From the NCBI RefSeq assembly GCF_003334855.1, contig NZ_QOWE01000024.1, positions 62,001-126,000 on the forward strand: a stretch of 64,000 nucleotides of DNA. The letters run 5' to 3'. Both the position numbers and the translations under genes were made by a program. How positions within the stretch are numbered: position 1 is the stretch's first letter; each line of letters begins with the position of its first letter. Source of the DNA: Larkinella punicea. Its GTDB lineage: Bacteria > Bacteroidota > Bacteroidia > Cytophagales > Spirosomataceae. Shown here in pieces: positions 43,788 through 53,308 of the stretch. Below the pieces are notes generated by a model. The model had not been told where the DNA came from, made no database searches, and worked only from the letters and a program-made list of their open reading frames with translations.

Positions 43788-46211
43788 ATGCTCTATCCCG
43801 ATTCATTTGAACAAAAATTAGGTTTCGATAAAATCCGCGACTTGCTGCGGCAGGCTTGTATCAGCCCGCTGGGGCAGTCGTATGTTGATAAAATCCGGTT
43901 TTCCGACAATTTCCAACTAATCGACAAAATGCTCCGGCAGGTGGCCGAGTTCAAGACCATCGTGCAGTATGAACCGGAATTTCCGTCGTCCAACTATCTC
44001 GACATTCGCCCGCAACTCGCCAAAGTCCGGATTGAGGGCATGATGCTCACCGAAGAAGAGTTTTTTGACCTGAAACTGACACTTCGGACCATTCAGTTGT
44101 GCCTGCGGTTTCTGGCTGGTAAAGAAAAAGAAGTTTACCCGTATCTGAACGAACTCGCCGACGCCATCACGGTGGACAAAAAGCTGACCGAAGCCATCGA
44201 GCGCGTCATCGACGACCGGGGCCACGTCCGCGATAATGCCTCACCGGAACTCGCCACCATTCGCCGGCGCATCATCTCGGAGCAGGCGGGTTTGCGCAAA
44301 AAGCTGGACGGGATTATGCGAAACGCCCGCCAGCAGGGCTGGATGCCGGATGATATTTCGATGACGATCCGAAACGGTCGCGTCGTGATTCCGATTTCGG
44401 CAGAACACAAACGGCGGTTGAAGGGCTTCATCCACGACGAGTCGGCCACGGGGCAGACGGTTTTTATCGAACCGGCGGAGGTCTTCGATGCCAACAACGA
44501 AATCCGCGAGATGGAGTACGAAGAGCGGCGCGAAGTAGCCCGCATCCTGCGCGAGCTGACCGCCCTGCTTCGTCCATACCTGCCTGAATTACAGCGCGCT
44601 ACTACGTTTTTGGGGTTGATCGATTTCATCCGGGCCAAAGCCAAATTTGCCCTGCAAATCGACGCCGGGATGCCGAAACTCGTTAACCAGCCGCTGGTCG
44701 ACTGGCTCCAGGCGCGGCACCCGCTGCTGCATCTGTCGTTTCAGAAACAGGGTAAAAAAGTGGTTCCGTTGAATCTGCTCCTCGATTCGGGCCAGCGGAT
44801 TCTGATTATTTCGGGACCCAACGCGGGCGGGAAGTCGGTGGCCCTCAAGACAATTGGTTTGCTGCAATACATGATTCAGAGCGGTTTGCTCATTCCGGTG
44901 ATCGAAGGCTCCACGGCGGGTGTTTTCCAGAATCTGTTCATCGATATTGGCGACGAGCAATCGCTCGAAAACGACCTCAGCACCTACAGCTCGCACCTGA
45001 CCAGCATGAAGGCATTTGTGACCTTTGCAAACCGCAAAACGCTGTTTCTGATCGATGAATTCGGTACCGGAACCGAACCCGGATTGGGTGGGGCCATTGC
45101 CGAAGCCATTCTGGAAGAACTGACCAAATCGGGTGCTTACGGTGTTGTGAACACGCACTACACCAACCTGAAACTCTTTGCCGACAAAACAACGGGGCTG
45201 GTCAACGGCGCGATGCGGTTTGACGGCGAACACCTCGAACCGCTCTACGAACTCGAAATTGGCCGACCCGGTAGCTCGTTTGCGTTCGAGATTGCCTCGA
45301 AAATCGGCCTGCCCAAACCGCTGATCGACCGGGCCAAGGAAAAACTGGGATCGCAGCAGGTGAACCTCGAAAAACTGCTGAAAGAACTGGACATCGAGAA
45401 GCGGGTTTTTGCCGAAAAAAACATGGAAGTCGGGATCAATCAGCGCAAACTGGCCCAGCAACTGGCCGAAACCAACGCCCTGAAAACCCGGCTCGACAAC
45501 GACCAGAAACGGCTGCTGAACGAAGCCAAACAAAAAGCCAAAGCCCTGGTGGCGGAGGCCAATCAGCGGATTGAAAATACCATTCGGGAAATCAAGGAAA
45601 ACAAAGCCGAGCGGGACATGACCCGGCTGGCTCGGCAGGAACTTGAGCAGTTCGATAAAAAAGAACTGAAGCCGGAAACGCTGGTGGAGGAAGTCCGTAA
45701 AAAACCGGAAAAGGTCGAACCGGAGGAGTTTTTGCCCGAATCGGGGGCCATCGCCGTGGGCAGTTTCGTGCAGATCAAAGGTCAGTCGACGATTGGCGAG
45801 GTGCTGGCGTTGCGCGGAAAAGACGTCGAAATCCGGATTGGCGACCTAAAATCAACCATCAAACTCAACCGGCTGGAGAAAGTTAGCCGCAAAGTGTACC
45901 GCGAAGCCGTTGGGGAAACTGCCCGGCCCAAAATGCAGGGGATCGATCTGAACGAGAAGATGATGAACTTCAGCTTCAACCTCGACATCCGTGGGCAGCG
46001 GGGCGAGGAAGCGATGGTGGAACTGGACAATTTTATCAACAACGGCCTGATGCTGGGCTACGCTGAACTCCGGATCGTGCACGGCAAAGGCGACGGTATT
46101 CTGCGAACGCTGGTGCGGAATCACCTGCGAACCTTCCCGCAGGTGACGTCCATGCAAGACGAACACGTCGACCGGGGCGGGGCCGGGGTGACGGTGGTGA
46201 AGATGAAGTAA
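43788..46211 (+). CDS. mutS2: Endonuclease MutS2
   Basis: An 807-residue protein. Order: MutS-like core and clamp (LIDKMLRQVAEFKTIV onward), ATPase with Walker A GPNAGGKSVALKTIG at about residue 343 and Walker B TLFLIDEFGTGTEPG, a long basic coiled coil (about 515-640), a KOW-like segment and a C-terminal Smr nuclease domain (LDIRGQRGEEAM, LRIVHGKGDGILR). It limits recombination and/or rescues collided ribosomes in known members. Length is normal. A LEA2 gene follows 95 bp downstream. Confidence 0.96.
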   Translation: MLYPDSFEQKLGFDKIRDLLRQACISPLGQSYVDKIRFSDNFQLIDKMLRQVAEFKTIVQYEPEFPSSNYLDIRPQLAKVRIEGMMLTEEEFFDLKLTLRTIQLCLRFLAGKEKEVYPYLNELADAITVDKKLTEAIERVIDDRGHVRDNASPELATIRRRIISEQAGLRKKLDGIMRNARQQGWMPDDISMTIRNGRVVIPISAEHKRRLKGFIHDESATGQTVFIEPAEVFDANNEIREMEYEERREVARILRELTALLRPYLPELQRATTFLGLIDFIRAKAKFALQIDAGMPKLVNQPLVDWLQARHPLLHLSFQKQGKKVVPLNLLLDSGQRILIISGPNAGGKSVALKTIGLLQYMIQSGLLIPVIEGSTAGVFQNLFIDIGDEQSLENDLSTYSSHLTSMKAFVTFANRKTLFLIDEFGTGTEPGLGGAIAEAILEELTKSGAYGVVNTHYTNLKLFADKTTGLVNGAMRFDGEHLEPLYELEIGRPGSSFAFEIASKIGLPKPLIDRAKEKLGSQQVNLEKLLKELDIEKRVFAEKNMEVGINQRKLAQQLAETNALKTRLDNDQKRLLNEAKQKAKALVAEANQRIENTIREIKENKAERDMTRLARQELEQFDKKELKPETLVEEVRKKPEKVEPEEFLPESGAIAVGSFVQIKGQSTIGEVLALRGKDVEIRIGDLKSTIKLNRLEKVSRKVYREAVGETARPKMQGIDLNEKMMNFSFNLDIRGQRGEEAMVELDNFINNGLMLGYAELRIVHGKGDGILRTLVRNHLRTFPQVTSMQDEHVDRGGAGVTVVKMK

Positions 46212-46306
46212 GAACGTCATAATTTTCTGCTTCCCTAAAAATAGTGAATACTTGGTAAACAGTCTCATAGTAAGACGGTTTAGTACCCGACAAGTAACTC
46301 AATAGG

Positions 46307-47215
46307 ATGAAAAAAGGATGGTTTATTGCCCTTGGCCTGCTGCTGATCGGCTTCATCGGCGCTTATATCTGGTACCAGCGTCAGCAGAAACGGGCGGCCG
46401 ATGAACCCCACGGAACCGTATTGACCCCACGGCTGGAACTTGGCTCTTTTCTGATTACCGACATCGATGACGATCACGTCAACATGAATATGAAACTGCT
46501 GATCGACAATTCGTTGCCGGTTGGTTTTAAGGCAAAGCGCGTCGATTATGAAGTGTATATCGACACGGCCTTGGTCATGAAAGACAGCTACCGAAAAACC
46601 GTCGAACTGGAGGCTGGCGACAGCACCCTGGTTACGCTTCCGGTCAAGCTGCTCTACAAGCGGTTTATGAACGTTCTGAAGCAATTGGATCAGCAAAACG
46701 CCGATAGTACGGTTTACACGATTCGGTCAACCTTCGATCTGGACGTGCCGGTTTTGGGACAGCGGACGTTTTCGGTCAAAACCGAGAAAAAGCTACCGAC
46801 ACTTTACCTTCCAACCATTAAAGTAACGGCTATTGATTTTGGCAAAATTAGCCTTAAACAGACGGATCTGGCTGCAAAGGTGGAGATTGGAAACCGGAAC
46901 AAATTCCCCCTGAATTTTAAAGATACCCACTATATTGTCAGCATCGACGGCGATGTCGTTGCGGAAGGAAGCCAGCCGGAACCCATCCTAATCAGAGAGC
47001 AGGCCGTTACGCCCGTGGTTTTTCCGGTGACGCTCAAACCCGGAAAATTCGACAACGTCGCCCTGAAGGCGTTGTTTGACAAGAAAAACACCAACTTTCT
47101 GGTGGTCTTCCGGAGTAAGCTGATCAGCCCGGATGGCAACAGTGCCCTGGACGACAGTCAGATCGTAAACCGCATCAAAGGCACCCTGGCGGACCTCAAA
47201 GAACTGAAAAAGTGA
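46307..47215 (+). CDS. LEA type 2 domain protein
   Basis: A 302-residue protein with an N-terminal membrane anchor (WFIALGLLLIGFIGAYIWY) and two LEA2 (WHy) beta-sandwich repeats, each with a conserved pattern such as NMNMKLLIDNSLPVGFKAKRVDYEV (core NSLPVGF) and VEIGNRNKFPLNFKDTHYIV (core NKFPLNF). The domains face the periplasm (inference). Such proteins are linked to stress in plants and occur in many bacteria with no defined role. mutS2 is upstream and a YfhO-like gene 87 bp downstream. Confidence 0.82.
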   Translation: MKKGWFIALGLLLIGFIGAYIWYQRQQKRAADEPHGTVLTPRLELGSFLITDIDDDHVNMNMKLLIDNSLPVGFKAKRVDYEVYIDTALVMKDSYRKTVELEAGDSTLVTLPVKLLYKRFMNVLKQLDQQNADSTVYTIRSTFDLDVPVLGQRTFSVKTEKKLPTLYLPTIKVTAIDFGKISLKQTDLAAKVEIGNRNKFPLNFKDTHYIVSIDGDVVAEGSQPEPILIREQAVTPVVFPVTLKPGKFDNVALKALFDKKNTNFLVVFRSKLISPDGNSALDDSQIVNRIKGTLADLKELKK

Positions 47216-47302
47216 CGGGCGGAGTTTCCGCCGTGTTGGAAAAAAGCGTTTCTTTACTCGTTATTTCATCGCTGCTCTGCGCTTCGCATTCTTAACGATT
47301 GT

Positions 47303-49837
47303 ATGAATTTCAAACGCTTTCTTCCTCATTTAGTCGCCGTCATTGGGTTTGCGGTTCTGGCCGTCCTGTATTGCTCGCCCGTTTTGAAGGGCAAACGATT
47401 GAACCAACACGATATTATTCAGTCCGTTGCGGCCGGTCGCGAAGTGGTCGAGTACCACAAACAAACCGGCGAATGGGCGTGGTGGACCAACAGCATGTTC
47501 GGCGGAATGCCTGCCTACATGATTTCCGGGGACTATCCCACCAGCCTCACCCATAAACTCGGTCAATACATCAATTTGCTGCTTCCCGATCCGGCCAACT
47601 ACATCTGGCTGATGATGGTGGGCGGTTTTGTGCTCATGCTCGCATTGGGTGTCAATGTCTGGCTGTCGGCCCTGGGAGCCATTGCGTATAGTTTTGCGTC
47701 TTACACCCTGCTGAGTCTGGAAGCGGGTCACGTTTCAAAAATTCTGGCTCTGGCCTACGCGCCGGGTATTCTGGGGGGCGTTATCCTGGCCTTGCGGGGT
47801 CGATACCTCGCCGGGGCCGCGCTGGCGGCCTTGTTCCTGGGTCTCGAACTCTACGCCAACCACGTACAGATCACGTATTATCTGGCCTTTGGCATCATCA
47901 TTTATGTCCTGATCGAGAGCGTGGTCGCCATCCGGGAAGGGCGTGTCCGTCAACTTCTGCTGGCGTTGTCGGCACTGGGTGTTGCGGCTGTTCTCGCCGT
48001 TGGGACGCATACCACCCGGCTTTGGAATGCCGCTGATTACGTGACTGTTACAACGCGTGGGAAATCCGAATTGACCATAACGCCCAAAGCGGAACCCGGT
48101 GCGCCGGCGGCTGCGGCCACGACGCCGGAAGACGGTTTGGGGAAAGACTACGCGTTTCAGTACAGCTACGGCATCGGCGAAACGTTCACGCTCCTCATTC
48201 CCAATTACGCCGGTGGCCCTTCCGTCAGTTCGCTCACGACGGATTCGGAGACCTACAAAAAAATGACCGGCATTGGCGTCGATCCGGGCAATGCGCAACA
48301 GTTTGTGCAGCAATTGCCGATGTATCACGGGAATCTATATAGCCAGAGCGGCCCGGCTTACGCGGGAGCCATCGTCATTTTTCTGTTCGTACTCGGTTTG
48401 CTGATTGTTCCCGGTCGGCTGAAATGGTGGGCGCTCGGCATCGCTTTTCTGTACATCGCCTGGGCCTGGGGCAAAAACTTTCCGGCGTTCAATTACGCCT
48501 TTTTCGACTATTTCCCGGCTTTCAACAAGTTTCGGGCAGTCACGATGACGCTCACGCTGGCGCAGTTGCCGCTGGTGCTGCTCGGTATTCTGGCGCTCAA
48601 GGAGATTGTCGACAAAAAATATTCGGCGGCTCAACTCAATCGTCCGCTGCTGATTAGTCTGGGCGCAACCGCCGGTTTTTCGCTGCTGATGGCCCTGGCA
48701 CCCACGGTTTTTCAAAGCTTCCGGGGCAATAACGACGAGATGATGCTGAACAATCTGGAACAGGGACTGCAAAGTAAACCGCTGGCCGAACAGGTTGTTG
48801 CCGCGATGATTGAAGACCGCATCGGCATGTTGCGTTCCGACGCGTTCCGGTCGGCGATTTTGATTTTGCTGGTGGGCGGGCTAATCTGGTTGTTCGTTCG
48901 GGATCGCATCAAACCGCTTGTTTTCTACCCGGTTTTGCTGGCACTGATGATTTTTGACCTGTTCAACGTCGACAAGCGGTATTTCAACAACGAAGATTTT
49001 GTGAGCAAACAGGCGATTCAGGAAACGATTACACCAACAGCCGCCGACGAGCAGATTCTGGCCGACAAAGCCCTCGATTTCCGGGTGCTCGACCTGACCG
49101 CCAGTTTCATGAGCGATGCCAAAGCGTCGTATTTCCACAAATCGCTCGGGGGCTATCACGCGGCCAAACTGCGCCGGTATCAGGAGTTGGCGGAGTTTCA
49201 GCTTTACCGGAATTTGCGGGAACCCCAAACAGCGCCCAATGCGATGAACGTCATCAACATGCTGAATACGAAGTATTTCATTACGCAGCTTCAAACCGCT
49301 AACCCACAGCAGGCACCGGGGCCGCCGGTGGCGCAACGGAATCCGGGGGCGTTGGGCAATGCGTGGTTCGTGGAGACCTACCGGCTGGTACCGAATGCCA
49401 ACGAAGAAATGCAGGCCCTCGATAGCCTGAATACCGCCAAGGCCGCTGTGGTCGATCAGCGGTTTGCCGAACAGTTGACCGGCTTGAAAATCCAGCCCGA
49501 TTCGGCGGCCAATTCGATTCGCCTGACCAGTTACAAACCCAATGAACTGATCTACGAAAGCAACGCGACCAGCGAGCAATTGGCGGTTTTCTCCGAAATC
49601 TATTACAACGTTCGTGGGGAGTGGCAGGCCACCATCGACGGCAAGGAAGTGCCGCACCTGCGGGCGAATTACGTGTTGCGGGCGATGCGCGTTCCGGCGG
49701 GAAAACACACGATCGTTTTTAAATTTGATCCGGTTTCGATCCGCGTCGGCAAAGTGGTCGATCTGGTGTGTTCGTTATTGATCATTGCGTTTATCGGAAC
49801 GGCGGTTTTTATCGAAAACCGGAAAAAACCGGTATGA
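47303..49837 (+). CDS. YfhO-family multi-pass membrane protein
   Basis: An 844-residue inner-membrane protein with at least 11 hydrophobic segments and large loops. It has the YfhO pattern: NQHDIIQSVAAGREVVEYHK near the start, SMFGGMPAYMIS, and a C-terminal soluble domain with NYVLRAMRVPAGKHTIVFKF (core RAMRVPAG). YfhO-type proteins are glycosyltransferase-C-like and are linked to lipoteichoic acid glycosylation in Firmicutes; here a role in adding sugars to surface molecules is inferred. The last TM is at the end (SLLIIAFIGTAVFI). Confidence 0.88.
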   Translation: MNFKRFLPHLVAVIGFAVLAVLYCSPVLKGKRLNQHDIIQSVAAGREVVEYHKQTGEWAWWTNSMFGGMPAYMISGDYPTSLTHKLGQYINLLLPDPANYIWLMMVGGFVLMLALGVNVWLSALGAIAYSFASYTLLSLEAGHVSKILALAYAPGILGGVILALRGRYLAGAALAALFLGLELYANHVQITYYLAFGIIIYVLIESVVAIREGRVRQLLLALSALGVAAVLAVGTHTTRLWNAADYVTVTTRGKSELTITPKAEPGAPAAAATTPEDGLGKDYAFQYSYGIGETFTLLIPNYAGGPSVSSLTTDSETYKKMTGIGVDPGNAQQFVQQLPMYHGNLYSQSGPAYAGAIVIFLFVLGLLIVPGRLKWWALGIAFLYIAWAWGKNFPAFNYAFFDYFPAFNKFRAVTMTLTLAQLPLVLLGILALKEIVDKKYSAAQLNRPLLISLGATAGFSLLMALAPTVFQSFRGNNDEMMLNNLEQGLQSKPLAEQVVAAMIEDRIGMLRSDAFRSAILILLVGGLIWLFVRDRIKPLVFYPVLLALMIFDLFNVDKRYFNNEDFVSKQAIQETITPTAADEQILADKALDFRVLDLTASFMSDAKASYFHKSLGGYHAAKLRRYQELAEFQLYRNLREPQTAPNAMNVINMLNTKYFITQLQTANPQQAPGPPVAQRNPGALGNAWFVETYRLVPNANEEMQALDSLNTAKAAVVDQRFAEQLTGLKIQPDSAANSIRLTSYKPNELIYESNATSEQLAVFSEIYYNVRGEWQATIDGKEVPHLRANYVLRAMRVPAGKHTIVFKFDPVSIRVGKVVDLVCSLLIIAFIGTAVFIENRKKPV

Positions 49838-49926
49838 AAATCGGAGGAAGGCCGGTTCAAAACACCCGTCAATGCCGTTTAAGCCGGTCAGGAATGAAAT
49901 AGTCGTTTGTTGTCTGAACCGATCAG

Positions 49927-50093
49927 AAATGCCGTTAGGCATGAACATTTTGTAGCAGAAGCCTGGAAGAAAAACGTGCAAGTTCCGTAGGAACGGCCCA
50001 TTTCATGCACTAGTCAAATGAATCGTTCCTACGGAACTTACTACCTGGTAACGTAGTGCAATTTCTACAAAATGGTCATGCCTAACGGCATTT
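49927..50093. repeat. Nested palindromic element with GTAG/CTAC borders (GCCGTTAGGCATGA type)
   Basis: Outer arms 49927-49955 (AAATGCCGTTAGGCATGA... to TTTTGTAG) and 50065-50093 (CTACAAAA... to TAACGGCATTT) match over 29 bp with one or two changes. An inner hairpin AAGTTCCGTAGGAACG (49980-49995) matches CGTTCCTACGGAACTT (50024-50039). GTAG and CTAC are at the inner ends of the outer arms, as at 10163-10370. It fills the 301-bp gap between convergent genes. Confidence 0.87.
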
Positions 50094-50138
50094 TTGGTTG
50101 ATTCAAACGGCAATGCTGGCTGGGGCGTTCTTTATTTT

Positions 50139-50843
50139 TTAGATCAATTGCCGGATCGAAACCAGATGCCCAAACAAAACCAAAGGTACCACCAGGCCGG
50201 GTAAACCAATAAACGGAAATTTCAATATGCCAACGTTGGGTTGGTCGAAAGCCAGATGCTGAACGGGAAGGGGGGAGGATAGCACGGCAGTGGCCACAAT
50301 GTTAACCAATAGCACTAACGCCAGGAGGTTCCAAATCAGGAGCTTCCGGTGGTCGGCTGGTCGGTTTTTTGAAGCCCAATAACCCGCCAACGGCGCGGTG
50401 ATGCCCGCCAGGATATCGAAATTTCGGCCCTCGAACGTCATGACTTCCGGAATTTGCCGGTAAACGAATAAACCGTACAACGCCAGTTCCACCGGAATCC
50501 GGATCGTATTCAGAAACGTCAGTGTTGGAAGCGGCAATCGGTCCAGAAAAGCGCGTCCGGGTTTCGTGAGAAACAAGCCCAGAATGACCAGCAGCGGTGG
50601 CCCAATCGCCAGCAGGAAACGGGGCGGCACGGCGTCGATGTTCAGGAAAAACTGACGTTGGGCCAGCACCAGCAAAACCGTCAGCCAGAATAGCATACCC
50701 ATAAGGATAAAACCGCCTTTGGTCGGGGCGGCTTTGCGAAGGGCGGTATAGAAAACCGCCAGGGTGACGATCAGAATTCCGCCGAAACCGAGGCTCAGCC
50801 AGAAGGGCGGGTTTTCGAAGAGGTGTGAAAGATTGCATACCAT
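50139..50843 (-). CDS. Membrane protein, unknown
   Basis: 234 residues from MVCNLSHLFENPP with six or seven hydrophobic helices (FGGILIVTLAVFYTAL, FLLAIGPPLLVILGLFL, IPVELALYGLFVY, FPFIGLPGLVVPLVLFGH). I do not recognise a family. It lies 76 bp downstream of a LytTR regulator on the same strand and may be controlled by or partner it. Confidence 0.72.
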   Translation of the reverse strand: MVCNLSHLFENPPFWLSLGFGGILIVTLAVFYTALRKAAPTKGGFILMGMLFWLTVLLVLAQRQFFLNIDAVPPRFLLAIGPPLLVILGLFLTKPGRAFLDRLPLPTLTFLNTIRIPVELALYGLFVYRQIPEVMTFEGRNFDILAGITAPLAGYWASKNRPADHRKLLIWNLLALVLLVNIVATAVLSSPLPVQHLAFDQPNVGILKFPFIGLPGLVVPLVLFGHLVSIRQLI

Positions 50844-50919
50844 TATTGTTGACCGCTTTTTGGTTATGCTGCAAAGCAAAGTCGCAGGACGGTATTTTTG
50901 AACAGTTCTCAGACCTAAT

Positions 50920-51816
50920 TCAACGAATGGTACGGAAACCGGGGATGAAGGGTAAGCCAGTGGCCACCTGTTGCAGCCACTTCTTAAACTCGGCGTTCCG
51001 GTAGCGGCTGACGGTTACGGTTTCTTCGGGCTGGTTCCGGTGCAAAGCCGGCGTCAGCGTCACCCGGAGCTTGCGGTTGCTGTCGTCCTGCACCGTTCGA
51101 ATGGCCGCCAGCGAAACGATAAACTGGCGGTTCAACTGGAAAAAATAGCCTTCAGGAAGTAAACTTTCCAGCCGGGAAAAGGAGTTGTAATTCGTGGTCA
51201 GTTGCTGTCCATCGGTTTTGACCAGCAGAACCACGCCCTGTGTCGAGAAGAAATAGGCGATTTCGTCGGGGCGCAAACGGAACTGGCGAGAACCTGCGTC
51301 GATCAAAAGGGCTGCATCCAAAACCGGTTGAACAGGCTGCTGCAAGTGGTTTAATGCTTCCGTCGCCGACTGTTTTTCGAGCCGAAATGCCTGGATCAGA
51401 TACAGACCGACGTAGCCGCCGTTGACCAGCGTGGCGATGGTGAGGCAGACAAAAATACCGGACGTAAGTTGAACCGAATTGGGCCAGAAACCGGAATACA
51501 GCCGGATGGCGCCGGGGAAAACAACCGAAAACGTCAGCAACGTGGCTAAACCGCCCACCACAAATTGCCGCCCGATGCGTCGGGTAGGGTTGTAGGAAAA
51601 CGGCAAACGGCGGTCGAAATGCCGGAAAATGAGTACATTGACCGACCAGCACGACAGCATCACCGTGGCAACCGTCAGAAAGTAAGCCGTCGGAAAACGA
51701 TACGCCGACTGCCAGGGAAAATGCCGGTAAAAAACGACGTGCGACGCGATCGTTGCCAGAAGCGGGACCAGAATCAGCAGCAAAAAACCGTGTTGTCGGC
51801 GGCTTAACGGTTCCAT
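50920..51816 (-). CDS. Membrane-anchored LytTR DNA-binding regulator
   Basis: A 298-residue protein. Residues 1-155 carry four membrane helices (HGFLLLILVPLLATIASHV, AYFLTVATVMLSCW, QFVVGGLATLLTFSVVF, FVCLTIATLVNGGYVGLYL). Residues 185-298 form a LytTR domain (LRPDEIAYFFSTQGVVLLV, then FFQLNRQFIVSLAAI and RKLRVTLTP). So DNA binding is tethered to the inner membrane without a kinase or receiver. It may sense lipid or membrane state directly (inference). Divergent from the sulfite-oxidase-like gene by 70 bp. Confidence 0.87.
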   Translation of the reverse strand: MEPLSRRQHGFLLLILVPLLATIASHVVFYRHFPWQSAYRFPTAYFLTVATVMLSCWSVNVLIFRHFDRRLPFSYNPTRRIGRQFVVGGLATLLTFSVVFPGAIRLYSGFWPNSVQLTSGIFVCLTIATLVNGGYVGLYLIQAFRLEKQSATEALNHLQQPVQPVLDAALLIDAGSRQFRLRPDEIAYFFSTQGVVLLVKTDGQQLTTNYNSFSRLESLLPEGYFFQLNRQFIVSLAAIRTVQDDSNRKLRVTLTPALHRNQPEETVTVSRYRNAEFKKWLQQVATGLPFIPGFRTIR

Positions 51817-51886
51817 GATGGGTTTTGCTTTTTTTGTATTATCAACAGAACGGCTTACGGGCCGTTAGTCATCAAACTAAAAACGC

Positions 51887-52597
51887 ATGGAGCCGAACGA
51901 AACTGCCCCAAATGCTGATAAACTCGACCGCATCATCGACGCTCGTATGAAGCTGAAACGCCGGTTTGAGGAAGCCATTCAGAATACCCCGTCGATGACC
52001 GACGAAAAACCGTTGGGGTCTGGTCCGCCGAATCGCCACGGAATGCCGAAGATACCAAAAAGCCAGACGGTTACGAAAAAATGGCCGGTTCTTGACCTGG
52101 GCTACCAACCAAACATTCCGCTGGACAAGTGGCAGTTGGCCATCGATGGCGAAGTTGAACAACCGATCCGGCTGAAATGGGCGGATTTCATGGCGTTGCC
52201 CCAAACGGAAGATGTGAGCGATTTTCACTGTGTAACGACCTGGTCGAAGCTGGATGTGCCGTGGGTGGGCGTCCGGTTTGCGGATCTGGCTGCGCTGGTG
52301 ATGCCGAAAGAAACCGCCACGCACGTCATGTGCTACGGTTTTGATGGCTACTCGACCAACATCGCACTGGAAGAAGCCCTCAAATCCGACGTCCTGCTGG
52401 TTCATACCGTTGAGGGCGAGCCACTTCCCCTCGAACACGGTGGGCCGGTTCGCATGATTACGCCCCAGCTTTACGCCTGGAAAGGCTCCAAATGGATCAA
52501 ACGCATCGAGTTTCTGGCCGGTAATCGCCTGGGTTTCTGGGAAGAACGCGGGTATTCCAACACGGCCTACCCGTGGCGGAATGACAGATACAGTTAA
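51887..52597 (+). CDS. Sulfite-oxidase-like molybdopterin enzyme (YuiH type)
   Basis: A 236-residue single-domain protein with the molybdopterin-binding core WQLAIDGEVEQPIRL, the Cys ligand in FHCVTTWSKLDVPWVGV, and EGEPLPLEHGGPVRMITP. The dimerisation domain of classic sulfite oxidase is absent, as in the YuiH subfamily. No Tat signal is seen, so it is likely cytoplasmic. The electron partner and substrate are unknown. Its stop codon is part of a palindrome shared with the convergent SIS gene. Confidence 0.88.
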   Translation: MEPNETAPNADKLDRIIDARMKLKRRFEEAIQNTPSMTDEKPLGSGPPNRHGMPKIPKSQTVTKKWPVLDLGYQPNIPLDKWQLAIDGEVEQPIRLKWADFMALPQTEDVSDFHCVTTWSKLDVPWVGVRFADLAALVMPKETATHVMCYGFDGYSTNIALEEALKSDVLLVHTVEGEPLPLEHGGPVRMITPQLYAWKGSKWIKRIEFLAGNRLGFWEERGYSNTAYPWRNDRYS

Positions 52598-52687
52598 GAG
52601 TTATGAGTTAAGAATGAAAACGGGGCCGTTCACGCGGTTGGTTGACGCAACCTATATCTCTTCATTCTTAACTCATAACTCTTAACT
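52592..52687. terminator. Stop-to-stop palindrome between convergent genes (27-bp arms)
   Basis: Perfect arms 52592-52618 (AGTTAAGAGTTATGAGTTAA...) and 52661-52687 (...TTAACTCATAACTCTTAACT), loop 42 nt. The TAA of the sulfite-oxidase-like gene is in the left arm and the stop of the SIS gene (52687-52689) begins at the right arm's last base. Inside each arm there is a direct repeat AGTTAAGA/AGTTATGA. Confidence 0.85.
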
Positions 52688-53247
52688 CAAATGGAGTTCT
52701 CCATAAACGCGTAACACAACATGTGGCAGATCGTCATGTGGGCGTCTTCCACGCGGCCGTAATGAACCGAGTCGATGGCGATCACTTCATGGGCGAGGTC
52801 GGCGAGGGTGCCGCGTTTGCCGCCGACCAGGGCCACCGTCGTCAGGTCGTGCTCATTGGCCCACTGCACGGCTTTCACCAGGTTGGGCGAGCTGCCGCTG
52901 ACACTCATCGTTAGCACCAGATCACCAGGCTGGGCGTAATTTTGCAATTGTCCCACAAACACATCATCGTAGGAATAATCGTTGCCGAGGGCCGTGATCC
53001 AGGCGGTGTTGTCGTTCAGCGACAGGCAGCGAAACCGCTTGCCGAGCCGGTCGGAAGCACCTTTTCCCAGATCCGTAATGAAATGGGAGGCATTGGCCGC
53101 ACTGCCGCCGTTGCCAAAAACGAAAAACTGACGGTCTTCTTCCCAGCAGGTTTTCAGCAGCTTCACGATGCGTTCGACACGCTCGACGGGAATGGATTCA
53201 ATAGCGGCCTGGTGATGAGCCAGATACTGTTCAAAATACGTTTGCAT
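52687..53247 (-). CDS. SIS-domain isomerase (GmhA-like)
   Basis: 186 residues from MQTYFEQYLAHHQAA; the upstream 20 codons are not family-like. The SIS fold is visible from FFVFGNGGSAANASHFITD (core GNGGSAANAS), LTMSVSGSSPNLVKA and VALVGGKRGTLADL. It resembles sedoheptulose 7-phosphate isomerase, which makes heptose precursors for LPS, and other sugar-phosphate isomerases. The ROK kinase gene ends 62 bp upstream on the same strand, so the pair may make and isomerise a phosphosugar. Confidence 0.9.
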   Translation of the reverse strand: MQTYFEQYLAHHQAAIESIPVERVERIVKLLKTCWEEDRQFFVFGNGGSAANASHFITDLGKGASDRLGKRFRCLSLNDNTAWITALGNDYSYDDVFVGQLQNYAQPGDLVLTMSVSGSSPNLVKAVQWANEHDLTTVALVGGKRGTLADLAHEVIAIDSVHYGRVEDAHMTICHMLCYAFMENSI

Positions 53248-53308
53248 AGAAATTAAAATATTGAAGGAGTAGTAGAGGGTGGATAACCGACCTTTACAGT
53301 CGGTCATT

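Noticed and set aside
44589-45533. 314-residue minus-strand frame
   Set aside because: Antisense to the mutS2 ATPase region; Phe/Gln/Val-rich shadow.
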